Below the pieces are notes generated by a model. That model had not been told where the DNA came from. It ran no database searches and was given only the letters and a program-made list of their open reading frames with translations. A program made the position numbers and the translations under genes. A stretch of DNA of 64,000 bases, taken from positions 1 to 64,000 of the forward strand of contig NZ_SJOP01000009.1 in assembly GCF_004331415.1 (NCBI RefSeq). Direction: 5' to 3'. The stretch comes from Kosakonia quasisacchari. Its GTDB lineage: Bacteria > Pseudomonadota > Gammaproteobacteria > Enterobacterales > Enterobacteriaceae. Positions 26,951-38,284 of this stretch are shown one piece after another (position 1 is the first letter of the stretch; each line of letters opens with the position of its first letter).

Positions 26951-28375
26951 TCAGGCTTTCTGTTTACGCGACACGGCGCTACCCGCATCCTTCGTTAGCC
27001 GCAGCGTATCAAACATGCCTACCAGACAAATCAGCGCAATAAACACAAACGCCAGTCGAAAGCTGATCCCCTCAACGGCGGTTATATGTAACCACGTACT
27101 GAGATGCTCACCAATTCGAATACCAATTGCACCCAGCGTGATGCCTAAGCCCACTGCTAATTGTGTCGCCGTGCTGAATAACGTATTGGCATAACTCATT
27201 TGCGGCGACGGTACATCGGCAAAGGCCAGCGTGCTGACGCCGGTGAACTGTACCGAACGGAACACGCCGCCGAGATAGAGGATCACAAATGTCAGCCACA
27301 CCGGTGTATGCGGAGTCAATAATGCGCAGGCCAGCAGCGCTAACACATTGAGTGCGCCATTGATTAACAGCAGCTTTTTGAAACCCAGCCAGCGAATAAG
27401 CGGCGTAGTGGCAGGCTTGATGGAAAGGTTACCGGCAAACACCGCCAGCACTAACAACCCGGCGTGGAACGGATCCATGCCGAATCCTACCTGAAACAGC
27501 AGCGGCAGCAGAAATGGCACGGCGCTAATTGAGGCGCGAAACAGGGAACCGCCGTACATGGTCACGCGAAATGTCGGCACTTTCATCGCATCGAGGCGGA
27601 TCATCGGCCATTTTGCTCGCCTGAAATGGCGCAAAGTAAAAATAAGCATTGTCGCGCCGAGCACCAGCAAACCCAGGGTTAATGCGCCTTGCGGATGTTC
27701 AGAACCCACCGCTTCCATTGCATACACCAGGCTGACCATCGCGACTGCGGTGGCGATAAAACCGGGCAGATCAAACGGGCGGCGTTCCTCTTCACGAATA
27801 TTAGGGATAATGCGTAACGCCAACGCAATCGCCAGCAGGCCCAACGGCACATTAATAAAGAAGATCCAGCGCCAGTCGGCATAGTGGGTAATAAAACCGC
27901 CGAGCGGCGGGCCGATAATGGGTGCGACCAGCGCGGGCCAGGTCAGCGTGGCGATGGCCGTGATTAATTGATGTTTCGGTGTGGTGCGCAGCACCGCAAG
28001 GCGGCCGACCGGCACCATTAACGCACCACCGATGCCTTGTAAAATCCGCATTGAGACGAACATATCAACGCTGGTCGAAAGCCCGCAAAGCACCGAGGCG
28101 AGGGTAAAAATAGCCAGCGCCAGCGAGAAGACGTTGCGCGCGCCAAAGCGATCGGCAATCCAGCCGCTGGCGGGGATCAGCACTGCAAGCGTTATCAAAT
28201 ACGCGCTAATACCAATATTGAGCGCAACGGCTTCCCCGCCAAAGGTTTTTGCCATATCCGGCAACGCCGTGGCGATCACCGTACCGTCGATAAACTCCAT
28301 AAAGAAAGCGCCGGCTACCAGTAGCGCAGCGGGAGAAAGACCTCCTGTCTTTCGCGAAAGGGTGCTTTCACGCAT
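26951..28375 (-). CDS. DHA2-family MFS efflux transporter
   Basis: 474 aa inner-membrane protein with about 13-14 hydrophobic segments. It has MFS motif A (GWIADRFGARNVF), motif B/C-like stretches (RILQGIGGALMVPVGRL, GPPLGGFI) and the DHA2-typical AFFMEFIDGTVIATALPDMA near the N-terminus (the D-x-T-I-V-x-A-L-P pattern). It most likely exports drugs or other small molecules by proton antiport, similar to HsrA/MdtD-type proteins. The substrate is unknown. It is divergent from azuC, sharing a 212-base region. The ATG at 28375 lacks a strong ribosome site. Confidence 0.85.
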   Translation of the reverse strand: MRESTLSRKTGGLSPAALLVAGAFFMEFIDGTVIATALPDMAKTFGGEAVALNIGISAYLITLAVLIPASGWIADRFGARNVFSLALAIFTLASVLCGLSTSVDMFVSMRILQGIGGALMVPVGRLAVLRTTPKHQLITAIATLTWPALVAPIIGPPLGGFITHYADWRWIFFINVPLGLLAIALALRIIPNIREEERRPFDLPGFIATAVAMVSLVYAMEAVGSEHPQGALTLGLLVLGATMLIFTLRHFRRAKWPMIRLDAMKVPTFRVTMYGGSLFRASISAVPFLLPLLFQVGFGMDPFHAGLLVLAVFAGNLSIKPATTPLIRWLGFKKLLLINGALNVLALLACALLTPHTPVWLTFVILYLGGVFRSVQFTGVSTLAFADVPSPQMSYANTLFSTATQLAVGLGITLGAIGIRIGEHLSTWLHITAVEGISFRLAFVFIALICLVGMFDTLRLTKDAGSAVSRKQKA

Positions 28376-28489
28376 TGTGGGGCTGCCATTTAAAAAATAA
28401 TTGAAGGAGCTAAAAAATGTTTTATAGCGCTAACTGCAGGATTCACATGTGAATTTTTAACAAAGATACTGCATTTTTGATTTTTGAAA

Positions 28490-28505
28490 CGTGATTCCTG
28501 TCACA
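28490..28505. promoter_or_regulatory. CRP-like site upstream of azuC
   Basis: CGTGA-TTCCTG-TCACA matches TGTGA-N6-TCACA at nine of ten positions. It lies 56 bases before the predicted azuC transcript start. Confidence 0.6.
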
Positions 28506-28511
28506 TTGAAC

Positions 28512-28539
28512 TTGCTTTTTGTGATGCGCATCATATTAT
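28512..28539 (+). promoter_or_regulatory. Predicted azuCR promoter with overlapping CRP/FNR-like site
   Basis: TTGCTT (28512-28517), 16-base spacer, TATTAT (28534-28539). The palindrome TGTGATGCGCATCATA (28520-28535) sits between -35 and -10; its TGATGCGCATCA core is perfect and resembles CRP and FNR sites. This placement would repress. E. coli azuCR is reported to be repressed by CRP. Confidence 0.6.
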
Positions 28540-28587
28540 ATGTGCATTGAGACGTAACACCTGCATAACAAATCGCTGGAGTAACAG

Positions 28588-28671
28588 ATGAAACTGCGTA
28601 AAATCCTGAAGCATATGTTTGAAACCTATTGCAAAACTTTCAAAGACGTACCGCCAGGCGCTATGTTCTGA
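28588..28671 (+). CDS. azuC: Small membrane-associated protein AzuC (27 aa)
   Basis: 27 residues: MKLRKILKHMFETYCKTFK then DVPPGAMF. It closely matches the 28-aa E. coli AzuC (MKLRKILKSMF..., CKTFKDVPPG). A GGAG ribosome site lies seven bases upstream. The N-terminal part is a basic amphipathic helix suited to membrane association. In E. coli, AzuC binds and stimulates glycerol-3-phosphate dehydrogenase GlpD. Two codons before the stop differ from E. coli and the protein is one residue shorter. It is followed directly by a terminator. Confidence 0.92.
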   Translation: MKLRKILKHMFETYCKTFKDVPPGAMF

Positions 28672-28675
28672 TGAT

Positions 28676-28705
28676 AAAAAAACCTGCCACGCGCAGGTTT
28701 TTTTA
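28676..28705 (+). terminator. Terminator of azuCR
   Basis: AACCTGC/GCAGGTT stem with a CACGC-type loop, A-rich left side and seven T on the right, five bases after the azuC stop. Confidence 0.9.
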
Positions 28706-28793
28706 TGCCCAAAATCCGCAGGAACAAGGGCGCAAAACTACTCTTACCCGGCATTTACCGCTACTATGACGCCCACAATTAAAGGAGCCTCAT

Positions 28794-29045
28794 ATGTCGC
28801 AAAATCTTTCGGCTGATCAAGAGCTGGTCTCGGATGTCGTGGCCTGCCAACTGGTCATTAAACAAATTCTCGATGTTATCGACGTTATCGCGCCAGTTGA
28901 AGTGCGTGAGAAAATGGCGAATCAATTAAAAAGCATCGATTTTTCCACCCATCCGGCAGCTGCCGATCCGGTAACGCGCCGCGCTATCCAAAAAGCCATT
29001 GCCTTAATTGAACTGAAATTCACCCCGCAGGGCGAAGCGCACTGA
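28794..29045 (+). CDS. yecJ: DUF2766 family protein YecJ
   Basis: 83 aa, soluble and helical, matching E. coli YecJ ([29 protein letters not shown] and [20 protein letters not shown]). An AAAGGAG ribosome site lies seven bases before the ATG. The function is unknown. It is next to azuC, as in E. coli. Confidence 0.92.
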   Translation: MSQNLSADQELVSDVVACQLVIKQILDVIDVIAPVEVREKMANQLKSIDFSTHPAAADPVTRRAIQKAIALIELKFTPQGEAH

Positions 29046-29161
29046 TTTATTCTTGCTGTGTTGCGCCTGTCGGTCTGTGACACAGCGGGGATTTTGAAAC
29101 GTTGTTTTGATCAACAATAAAGCCACTGAATTCAACCAACCTTGACCAGAAGGAGTCGGGA

Positions 29162-29719
29162 ATGAAAAAAGTGGCGGTGTTGTTGGCCCCCGGTTTTGAA
29201 GAGGCGGAAGCGATTATCACCATTGATATTCTGCGCCGCTTGCAGATAGAGGTCGAAACGCTGGCCTGCGCGGAGTCCCGCGCGGTGGTCAGCTATCACA
29301 ATATCCCCATGGTGGCAGACAGTACGCTAGCCGAGCGGCAGCATACGCTGTATGACGCCATCGTACTGCCCGGCGGTCCGCAGGGTAGCGTCAATCTCGC
29401 CGCCAACCCGGCGGTGCTGCAATTTGTTGAACACCATGACGCCGCTGGGAAATTCATTTGCCCAATCTGTTCGGCCGCCGCGCGCGTGCTGGGCGCTAAC
29501 GGCTTACTGAAAGGTCGCCGCTATGTTTGCTCCGGCGATTTATATGAAAACGTGCGCGACGGTGAATATGTTGATGCGCCGGTTGTGGAAGACGGCAACC
29601 TGATCAGCGGCAAAGGTCTGGGGCTGGCTTTCGATTTTGCCTTAACAATAGCCGCGCGGCTGCAAGGAAACGAAATTGCGGCGCGAGATCACGCCGAGCA
29701 TATCTACTATAGCTGGTGA
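29162..29719 (+). CDS. DJ-1/PfpI family protein (YajL-like)
   Basis: 185 aa single DJ-1 domain. It has the family glutamate in LLAPGFEEAEAI (about residue 14-15), the LPGGPQG loop, and the nucleophile-elbow cysteine in FICPICSAAARVLG (Cys103 from the ATG). This resembles YajL/ThiJ-type proteins linked to glyoxal or chaperone-like protection, but it is a separate copy from yajL. The start has AGGAG upstream. It sits between yecJ and araF, where E. coli carries ftnB. Its precise role is unknown. Confidence 0.87.
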   Translation: MKKVAVLLAPGFEEAEAIITIDILRRLQIEVETLACAESRAVVSYHNIPMVADSTLAERQHTLYDAIVLPGGPQGSVNLAANPAVLQFVEHHDAAGKFICPICSAAARVLGANGLLKGRRYVCSGDLYENVRDGEYVDAPVVEDGNLISGKGLGLAFDFALTIAARLQGNEIAARDHAEHIYYSW

Positions 29720-29726
29720 TTTTTCC

Positions 29727-29751
29727 GCCCGGGTACGCTCTGTATCCGGGC
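29727..29751 (+). terminator. Hairpin after the DJ-1 family gene
   Basis: GCCCGGGTAC pairs with GTATCCGGGC (one G-U pair). It lacks a T run, so it is a weak terminator or a stabilising hairpin. Confidence 0.35.
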
Positions 29752-29946
29752 ACAAGGATAAGCTGGCTGACGTTATGGATTATTCAGCTTTCGCCCTTTC
29801 TATTTGTCAGACAAAAACGGCTGATTTTATGTGATAAATCGCTGAATTTATGTACGGAATTACTGTAATTCTGCCGTGTGATGCCGCTCTCCTATGGAGA
29901 ATCAATTTCCCGCTAAAACTATTTCCAGCACAGAGCTCCAGGGGCG

Positions 29947-29963
29947 TATGGACTCTAATGCCT
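29947..29963 (-). promoter_or_regulatory. Possible AraC half-site upstream of araF
   Basis: TATGGA-N7-GCCT, the reverse complement of the AraC half-site TAGC-N7-TCCATA with one mismatch. Another TATGGA occurs at 29893. It lies 75-90 bases before araF. The remaining 29752-30036 region has no gene and must contain the ara promoter. Confidence 0.4.
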
Positions 29964-30036
29964 TGTTTTATGAACTTTTAAAAAAACTTATGAGTTGTTT
30001 TCCCTACATAAAAGAATGCTAAAGCTGGAGTTTACC

Positions 30037-31017
30037 ATGCACAAATTCACTAAAGCGTTGGCGGCCATCGGCCTGGCTGCCGTTATGTCACAATCCGCTA
30101 TCGCTGAAACCATGAAGCTCGGGTTCCTGGTTAAACAGCCGGAGGAGCCCTGGTTCCAGACGGAGTGGCGGTTCGCCGACAAGGCAGGCAAAGATTTAGG
30201 TTTTGAAGTGATCAAAATCGCCGTTCCCGACGGTGAGAAAACCCTGAACGCCATTGATAGCCTGGCGGCAAGCGGGGCGAAAGGTTTTGTTATTTGTACT
30301 CCCGATCCAAAACTGGGGTCTGCAATTGTGGCCAAAGCCCGCGGCTACGATATGAAAGTCATCACCGTGGACGACCAGTTCGTTAACGCGAAAGGTGAGC
30401 CAATGACGTCGGTGCCGTTAGTGATGATGGCGGCGAGTGAGATTGGCGCGCGTCAGGGCGATGAGTTGTACAAAGAGATGCAAAAACGCGGCTGGGATGT
30501 GAAACAGACCGGCGTGATGGCAATTACGGCTAACGAACTGGATACCGCTCGCCGCCGTACCACTGGCTCCATGGACGCGCTGAAAAAAGCCGGTTTCCCG
30601 GAAAAACAGATCTACCAGGTGCCGACGAAATCGAACGATATCCCCGGTGCGTTTGATGCCGGTAACTCCCTGCTGGTACAGCATCCGGAAGTGAAACACT
30701 GGCTGGTACTGGGCATGAATGACAACACAGTACTTGGCGGCGTGCGTGCAACGGAAGGGCAGGGCTTTAAAGCGGCGGACGTTATTGGTATCGGCATTAA
30801 CGGTGTGGATGCGGTGAGCGAACTGTCCAAAGCACAGGCGACGGGCTTCTTCGGTTCTCTGCTGCCAAGCCCGGACGTTCACGGCTACAAAACCAGTGAG
30901 CTGCTGTACAACTGGGTGACCAAAGGCGTGGAGCCGCCGAAATTCACCGCCGTTACGGATGTGGTGTTGATCACCCGCGATAACTTCAAAGAAGAGCTGG
31001 CGAAAAAAGGACTGTAA
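30037..31017 (+). CDS. araF: L-arabinose-binding periplasmic protein
   Basis: 326 aa from the ATG at 30037, which has CTGGAG upstream; earlier in-frame starts would precede the signal peptide. The signal peptide is cleaved near SAIA|ETMK (residue 23). It has a type 1 sugar-binding fold: [44 protein letters not shown] and GINGVDAV match E. coli AraF. It delivers arabinose to AraGH. It is first in araFGH; araC is not in the window. Confidence 0.97.
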   Translation: MHKFTKALAAIGLAAVMSQSAIAETMKLGFLVKQPEEPWFQTEWRFADKAGKDLGFEVIKIAVPDGEKTLNAIDSLAASGAKGFVICTPDPKLGSAIVAKARGYDMKVITVDDQFVNAKGEPMTSVPLVMMAASEIGARQGDELYKEMQKRGWDVKQTGVMAITANELDTARRRTTGSMDALKKAGFPEKQIYQVPTKSNDIPGAFDAGNSLLVQHPEVKHWLVLGMNDNTVLGGVRATEGQGFKAADVIGIGINGVDAVSELSKAQATGFFGSLLPSPDVHGYKTSELLYNWVTKGVEPPKFTAVTDVVLITRDNFKEELAKKGL

Positions 31018-31087
31018 TTCTCTGTTGGTTGCGCTCCCCGCATCTGCGGGGAGCCAGACGTACAATGAACTGTTTTGCGGAGACGTT

Positions 31088-32602
31088 ATGCAACAGTCTA
31101 CTCCTTACCTCTCGTTTCGCGGCATCGGTAAGACTTTCCCCGGTGTGAAAGCGCTCAGCGAGATCAGTTTTGATTGTTATGCCGGGCAGGTTCACGCCTT
31201 GATGGGTGAGAATGGTGCCGGTAAATCAACGCTACTCAAAATCCTCAGCGGCAACTACGCGCCGACGACCGGTACGCTGGCAATAAAAGGAGAAGAGGTC
31301 TCCTTTGCCGATACGACCGCCGCGCTGAACGCTGGAGTAGCCATTATTTACCAAGAGCTGCATCTGGTGCCGGAAATGACCGTCGCCGAGAACATCTACC
31401 TGGGCCAGTTGCCGCATAAAGGCGGCATTGTGAACCGTTCACTGCTCAATTATGAAGCGGGTTTGCAGCTTAAGCATCTGGGGCTGGATATAGACCCACA
31501 AACACCGCTGAAATACCTCTCCATCGGCCAATGGCAGATGGTGGAAATTGCCAAGGCGCTGGCGCGTAACGCCAAAGTTATTGCCTTCGATGAACCCACC
31601 AGTTCCCTTTCGGCGCGGGAAATCGACAACCTGTTTCGCGTGATCCGCGAGCTGCGTAAAGAGGGGCGCGTCATCCTTTATGTCTCCCACCGTATGGAGG
31701 AGATATTTGCCCTGAGTGATGCCATTACGGTGTTTAAAGATGGCCGCTATGTGCGTACTTTTGCCGATATGCAGCAGGTGAACCATGACCAACTGGTGAA
31801 GGCAATGGTCGGGCGCGAGCTGGGCGATATTTACGGCTGGCAGCCGCGCGAATATGGCGAGCAACGTCTGCGCCTGGAGCAGGTGAAAGCGCCGGGCGTA
31901 CGCACGCCGATTAGCCTGAGCGTGCGCAGCGGGGAAATTGTCGGCCTGTTTGGCCTGGTCGGTGCCGGTCGCAGTGAGTTGATGAAAGGGCTGTTTGGCG
32001 CAACGCAAATTACCGAAGGGCAGGTGTTTATCGATGGCGAGCTGGTCAATATCCACAAACCCGCTCACGCGATCCGTGCTGGCATGATGCTATGCCCGGA
32101 GGATCGCAAAGCCGAAGGCATTATCCCGGTTCACTCGGTGCAGGAGAACATCAATATCAGCGCCCGGCGCAAATACATTCGCGCAGGGTGTCTCATCAAC
32201 AATGGCTGGGAGAGCGAAAACGCGGAACACCATATTCGCTCGCTCAATATCAAAACGCCGGGGGCGGATCAGCTGATTATGAATCTTTCCGGCGGTAACC
32301 AGCAGAAAGCCATTCTCGGGCGTTGGTTGTCGGAAGAGATGAAGGTGATCCTGCTCGATGAGCCTACGCGTGGGATTGACGTCGGGGCGAAACATGAAAT
32401 CTACAACGTGATTTATGCGCTGGCGGCACGTGGTGTGGCGGTGCTGTTTGCTTCCAGTGATTTGCCGGAAGTCCTCGGCGTCGCCGACCGTATAGTGGTG
32501 ATGCGTGAAGGCGAAATAGCCGGTGAGTTGTTACACGGTCAGGGCGATGAACAGCAGGCGCTGAGCCTTGCGATGCCGAAAGTGAGCCAGGCTGTCGCCT
32601 GA
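31088..32602 (+). CDS. araG: L-arabinose ABC transporter ATP-binding protein
   Basis: 504 aa, the E. coli length, from the ATG at 31088 (CGGAG upstream). It has two fused ABC domains: the first has Walker [10 protein letters not shown] and Walker [13 protein letters not shown] with signature [15 protein letters not shown]; the second has [13 protein letters not shown], signature [15 protein letters not shown] and [14 protein letters not shown]. The degenerate second P-loop is usual for the CUT2 family. It energises arabinose import through AraH. The stop lies 14 bases before araH. Confidence 0.97.
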   Translation: MQQSTPYLSFRGIGKTFPGVKALSEISFDCYAGQVHALMGENGAGKSTLLKILSGNYAPTTGTLAIKGEEVSFADTTAALNAGVAIIYQELHLVPEMTVAENIYLGQLPHKGGIVNRSLLNYEAGLQLKHLGLDIDPQTPLKYLSIGQWQMVEIAKALARNAKVIAFDEPTSSLSAREIDNLFRVIRELRKEGRVILYVSHRMEEIFALSDAITVFKDGRYVRTFADMQQVNHDQLVKAMVGRELGDIYGWQPREYGEQRLRLEQVKAPGVRTPISLSVRSGEIVGLFGLVGAGRSELMKGLFGATQITEGQVFIDGELVNIHKPAHAIRAGMMLCPEDRKAEGIIPVHSVQENINISARRKYIRAGCLINNGWESENAEHHIRSLNIKTPGADQLIMNLSGGNQQKAILGRWLSEEMKVILLDEPTRGIDVGAKHEIYNVIYALAARGVAVLFASSDLPEVLGVADRIVVMREGEIAGELLHGQGDEQQALSLAMPKVSQAVA

Positions 32603-32616
32603 GTAAGGAGAATACG

Positions 32617-33597
32617 ATGTCATCTTTAACTACGTCCCGTGCGCCGAAGTCGGCGTTCAGCTTCGGGCGCATCTGGGATCAGTTCGGCATGCTGGTGGTG
32701 TTCGCCGCGCTGTTCATTGGTTGCGCTGTTTTCGTGCCGAACTTTGCCTCTTTCGTCAATATGAAAGGTCTGGGGCTGGCAATTTCCATGTCCGGCATGG
32801 TGGCCTGCGGCATGCTTTTTTGCCTGGCGTCCGGCGATTTCGACCTCTCTGTCGCGTCTGTGATTGCTTGCGCCGGGGTGACCACGGCGGTAGTCATCAA
32901 CCTCAGCGAAAGCCTGTGGATTGGGGTATTTGCCGGGTTGCTACTCGGTGTGGTGAGCGGGTTTATTAACGGCTTTGTCATTGCGCGTTTGAAAATCAAC
33001 GCCCTGATAACCACGCTGGCAACAATGCAGATTGTGCGCGGGTTGGCCTATATCATCTCTGATGGTAAAGCGGTGGGGATTGAAGATGAGCGCTTCTTCA
33101 CGCTCGGCTATGCTAACTGGCTTGGGTTGCCTGCGCCTATCTGGCTGACGGTCGGTTGCCTGATTATTTTTGGCTTCTTGCTTAATAAAACCACCTTTGG
33201 CCGTAATACGCTGGCAATTGGCGGTAACGAAGAGGCAGCAAGGCTGGCGGGTGTGCCAGTGGTCAGAACCAAGATCATTATCTTTGTGCTCTCAGGCCTT
33301 GTGTCAGCGGCGGCGGGGATCATTCTTGCTTCACGTATGACCAGCGGGCAGCCAATGACTTCGATCGGTTATGAGCTAATTGTTATTTCAGCCTGCGTGC
33401 TGGGGGGCGTGTCGCTGAAAGGTGGGATCGGTAAAATTTCCTACGTTGTGGCCGGTATCTTGATTCTGGGTACCGTGGAAAACGCGATGAACCTGCTGAA
33501 TATCTCTCCCTTCTCACAATACGTTGTGCGCGGTTTGATCCTGCTGGCGGCGGTGATTTTCGACCGCTATAAACAAAAAGCCAAACGTACTGTTTGA
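32617..33597 (+). CDS. araH: L-arabinose ABC transporter permease
   Basis: 326 aa CUT2-family inner-membrane permease with about ten hydrophobic segments. Family stretches LASGDFDLSVASVIA, GNEEAARLAGVPV (EAA-like loop contacting AraG) and GGVSLKGGIGKI are present. It forms the channel of AraFGH. It is the last gene of the operon; a hairpin follows. Confidence 0.96.
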   Translation: MSSLTTSRAPKSAFSFGRIWDQFGMLVVFAALFIGCAVFVPNFASFVNMKGLGLAISMSGMVACGMLFCLASGDFDLSVASVIACAGVTTAVVINLSESLWIGVFAGLLLGVVSGFINGFVIARLKINALITTLATMQIVRGLAYIISDGKAVGIEDERFFTLGYANWLGLPAPIWLTVGCLIIFGFLLNKTTFGRNTLAIGGNEEAARLAGVPVVRTKIIIFVLSGLVSAAAGIILASRMTSGQPMTSIGYELIVISACVLGGVSLKGGIGKISYVVAGILILGTVENAMNLLNISPFSQYVVRGLILLAAVIFDRYKQKAKRTV

Positions 33598-33645
33598 TGC
33601 TTATTGCTTAAATTTCGCACACAACCTATTAGTCTAACTCCAGAC

Positions 33646-33673
33646 CTTACCAGCCGCTAATCCGGCTGGTAAG
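33646..33673 (+). terminator. Hairpin after araH
   Basis: CTTACCAGCCG/CGGCTGGTAAG, an 11-bp perfect stem with a six-base loop. No T run follows, so it is a factor-dependent terminator or an mRNA-stabilising hairpin. Confidence 0.5.
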
Positions 33674-33762
33674 TCATGTTTAAAATGGCGAGCAGCGTCA
33701 CACTGTCTATACTTACATGGCTAATGATAATGAGACGTTTGTGAAAAACGGCTCTCATCTAA

Positions 33763-35989
<2,227 letters not shown>

Positions 35990-35996
35990 CGTAACG

Positions 35997-36025
35997 AACG
36001 CTCCCGCATCTGTCGGGAGCGTTTT
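35997..36025 (+). terminator. Terminator of otsBA
   Basis: AACGCTCCCG/CGGGAGCGTT, a 10-bp stem followed by TTTTA. It lies eight bases after otsA and overlaps the uspC stop on the other strand. Confidence 0.85.
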
Positions 36026-36449
36026 ACTCATGTAAAGGCACCAACAGCACATCCACTTCGCTGGACTGGACAATACTTTTCGCCGAGCAGACGGCGCGCG
36101 AGAAGAACGTCTGATTATGATTACCACACACCACTAAATCGACATCCTGGGTGCGACAGGTATGCAGAATATGCTTACTTAGCTCGCCGGAGGCAATCAA
36201 CGCCTGTTCGATGGGATAATTCGCGTTACGAACCAGTTCATCAAGAAACTGTTGTGTCTCTTCCAGCAGGACATCTCGGACGTTTTCCATCATTGGTGCT
36301 GCAAGCTGATTATACAGTTCTGGGTCAGCGGCTAAGGTAATAAGGGTAATGCGGGCACTGGAAGGGCGGGCAATATCGACCGCTTTTGCCAGCAATTGTT
36401 GGCTCTCAGGCGTAACGGCTACGGCGACCAAAAGATGTGCATAAGCCAT
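36024..36449 (-). CDS. uspC: Universal stress protein UspC
   Basis: 141 aa from the ATG at 36449, five bases after GGGGAG; a GTG two codons earlier is possible. It has a UspA-type alpha/beta fold: AHLLVAVAVTPESQQLL at the N-terminus and VDLVVCGNHNQTFFSR then VDVLLVPL at the C-terminus. E. coli UspC is linked to motility, UV and osmotic responses. It is divergent from flhDC with a long regulatory gap, as in E. coli. Confidence 0.95.
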   Translation of the reverse strand: MAYAHLLVAVAVTPESQQLLAKAVDIARPSSARITLITLAADPELYNQLAAPMMENVRDVLLEETQQFLDELVRNANYPIEQALIASGELSKHILHTCRTQDVDLVVCGNHNQTFFSRAVCSAKSIVQSSEVDVLLVPLHE

Positions 36450-36946
36450 TTTCACTCCCCGATTTGAATCAAATTTTTCTCACCATTACTCCGATTCTTA
36501 AACCAGTGCAACCCGTGAATATGGCATGGATGTGAAGGTTATCATAAATATTCATTAATTATTCTTACGTAACGCTCTGGTCGCGCTTTAATCACCTTAA
36601 CCGATTTTAAAAGCTTAACTAAAATTAAGAGAATTTAAGATCGAATTGTTAAATTATCGACCATGCTGATTAACAAAACTGTAATGGTTGCTTTGGGTGA
36701 TTAATTAACTTTACTTAAAACATAATATATTGTTTTATATCACTTTTTAGAGTTGTTTCTTCAGTAGATACATATTGTCAAATGTAAATAGGGCAGCATC
36801 CTAATCCTCCGACCAGTTAACGTGGGTAAGAGCGCGTTTTGCATGCCTATTCGGGCAATTGGAATAGAAAAGGGGGTTGATCGCGCAAAAAAACATCAAT
36901 TCACAAGCGAGACTGATAGATTTATTGTCCATATTCGGGTAAATTA
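36450..36946. other. Long A+T-rich region upstream of the flhDC promoter
   Basis: About 500 bases without a gene, very A+T-rich (for example 36590-36780). In E. coli this interval is a binding ground for H-NS, LrhA, OmpR and others; individual sites cannot be called here. It also holds the uspC promoter. No insertion sequence is present. Confidence 0.6.
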
Positions 36947-36962
36947 TGTGACGTAGATCACA
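36947..36962. promoter_or_regulatory. CRP site of flhDC
   Basis: TGTGA-CGTAGA-TCACA matches the CRP core consensus at all ten positions. Its centre lies 71.5 bases before the predicted start at about 37026, the class I position reported for E. coli flhDC. Confidence 0.85.
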
Positions 36963-36990
36963 AAAATTTCAAATTTCCGCACTGGTCAGA

Positions 36991-37019
36991 TTGTATGTGG
37001 CAGCACCTACGAGTACAGT
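36991..37019 (+). promoter_or_regulatory. flhDC sigma-70 promoter
   Basis: TTGTAT (36991-36996), 17-base spacer, TACAGT (37014-37019), start near 37026. This leaves a leader of about 200 nt before flhD, as in E. coli, where CsrA and several small RNAs act. Confidence 0.7.
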
Positions 37020-37029
37020 TGCGTCGAAT

Positions 37030-37044
37030 TAGGAAAAATCTTAG
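37030..37044 (+). promoter_or_regulatory. RcsB (RcsAB) box of flhDC
   Basis: TAGGAAAAATCTTAG, just downstream of the predicted start (+5 to +19). It matches the known RcsAB box of E. coli flhDC by sequence and position, so envelope stress would shut motility off here. Confidence 0.85.
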
Positions 37045-37227
37045 TTCTTTGTAAGAAATGATTAAGAACGTTGTAAGGCAATTAACATTTGAGCGAAGCG
37101 CCTTATCGCAAGATCCTAGTCAGTTATGCATTTAGCCTTTCTTTTTTATACCGGGTTTTTTCCCGGCGACATCACGGGGTGCGGCTTAGCCGCATAAGAT
37201 ACAAGTTGGTTATTCGGGATGGGAAAA

Positions 37228-37578
37228 ATGCATACATCCGAGTTGCTGAAACATGTTTATGACATTAATTTGTCGTATTTACTTCTTGCTCAGCGTTTGA
37301 TCAGCCAGGACAAAGCGTCCGCAATGTTCCGTCTCGGTATTAATGAAGAGATGGCGACGACACTGGTTGAGTTAACCCTTCCGCAAATGGTGAAATTGGC
37401 TGAAACCAATCAGCTGATTTGCCAGTTCCGTTTTGACAATCATCAGACTATTACTCGTCTGACCCAAGAATCACGCGTGGACGATTTACAGCAAGTTCAC
37501 ACCGGGATTTTACTTTCAACCCGCCTGCTGAATGAGTCTTCACAGACTGGCGACGCGGCCAGGAAGAAAAGGGCATAA
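37228..37578 (+). CDS. flhD: Flagellar master regulator subunit FlhD
   Basis: 116 aa from the ATG giving [14 protein letters not shown], the E. coli length; an in-frame ATG three codons earlier (37219) is possible. It is a helical dimer protein; [34 protein letters not shown] includes the DNA-contact helix-turn-helix region. With FlhC it forms the FlhD4C2 activator of class II flagellar genes (fliA, flhBA and others). Two bases separate it from flhC. Confidence 0.97.
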   Translation: MHTSELLKHVYDINLSYLLLAQRLISQDKASAMFRLGINEEMATTLVELTLPQMVKLAETNQLICQFRFDNHQTITRLTQESRVDDLQQVHTGILLSTRLLNESSQTGDAARKKRA

Positions 37579-37580
37579 AG

Positions 37581-38159
37581 ATGGGCGAAAAAAGCATTGT
37601 TCAGGAAGCTCGCGACATTCAGTTAGCAATGGAACTGATTACGCTGGGTGCGCGTTTACAAATGTTGGAGAGTGAGACGCAGCTTAGTCGCGGTCGTCTT
37701 ATCAAACTCTACAAAGAGTTGCGTGGTAGCCCGCCGCCGAAAGGTATGCTGCCATTCTCCACCGACTGGTTTATGACCTGGGAACAAAACATCCACGCGT
37801 CTATGTTCTGTAACGCATGGCAATTTTTGTTGAAAACAGGCCTTTGCAGTGGCGTTGACGCAGTCATCAAAGCATACCGACTTTACCTCGAACAATGCCC
37901 TCATGCTGAGGAAACCCCGTTACTGGCGCTTACTCGTGCCTGGACGTTGGTTCGCTTCGTGGAAAGCGGAATGCTGGAGTTGTCACGCTGTAATTGCTGT
38001 GGTGGTAATTTTATTACTCACGCACATCAGCCTGTTGGTAGCTTTGCCTGCAGTTTATGCCAACCGCCGTCCCGCGCGGTAAAAAGACGTAAACTTTCCC
38101 AGGATGCTGCCGATATTATTCCACAACTGCTGGATGAACAGATCGATCAGGCTGTTTAA
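37581..38159 (+). CDS. flhC: Flagellar master regulator subunit FlhC
   Basis: 192 aa, the E. coli length. The C-terminal zinc site is visible as CNCCGGNF and FACSLC, four cysteines in two pairs. It binds DNA with FlhD. It starts with an AAAG-type site inside the end of flhD, so the two are translationally coupled. A terminator follows. Confidence 0.98.
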   Translation: MGEKSIVQEARDIQLAMELITLGARLQMLESETQLSRGRLIKLYKELRGSPPPKGMLPFSTDWFMTWEQNIHASMFCNAWQFLLKTGLCSGVDAVIKAYRLYLEQCPHAEETPLLALTRAWTLVRFVESGMLELSRCNCCGGNFITHAHQPVGSFACSLCQPPSRAVKRRKLSQDAADIIPQLLDEQIDQAV

Positions 38160-38183
38160 CCGAATACAGGTGGAAACACTCCA

Positions 38184-38215
38184 GCAGCGGTGCAGTTATG
38201 CCGCTGCTTTTTTTT
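38184..38215 (+). terminator. Terminator of flhDC
   Basis: GCAGCGG/CCGCTGC stem followed by nine T, 24 bases after the flhC stop. Confidence 0.9.
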
Positions 38216-38284
38216 GCCTGTTACTCGCGTTAACCCTTTGAAATGTTTATCCCGAGCCTTAGTCATTAGCAGAAGGATGATGTC

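Larger units (their letters stand above)
28546..28706 (+). ncRNA. azuCR: AzuCR dual-function RNA (predicted extent)
   Basis: From the predicted start (about seven bases after TATTAT) to the end of the terminator, the transcript is about 160 nt, close to the roughly 164 nt of E. coli AzuCR. The E. coli RNA both encodes AzuC and base-pairs with mRNAs such as galE and cadA. Base-pairing segments cannot be confirmed here. The ends are predictions. Confidence 0.6.
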
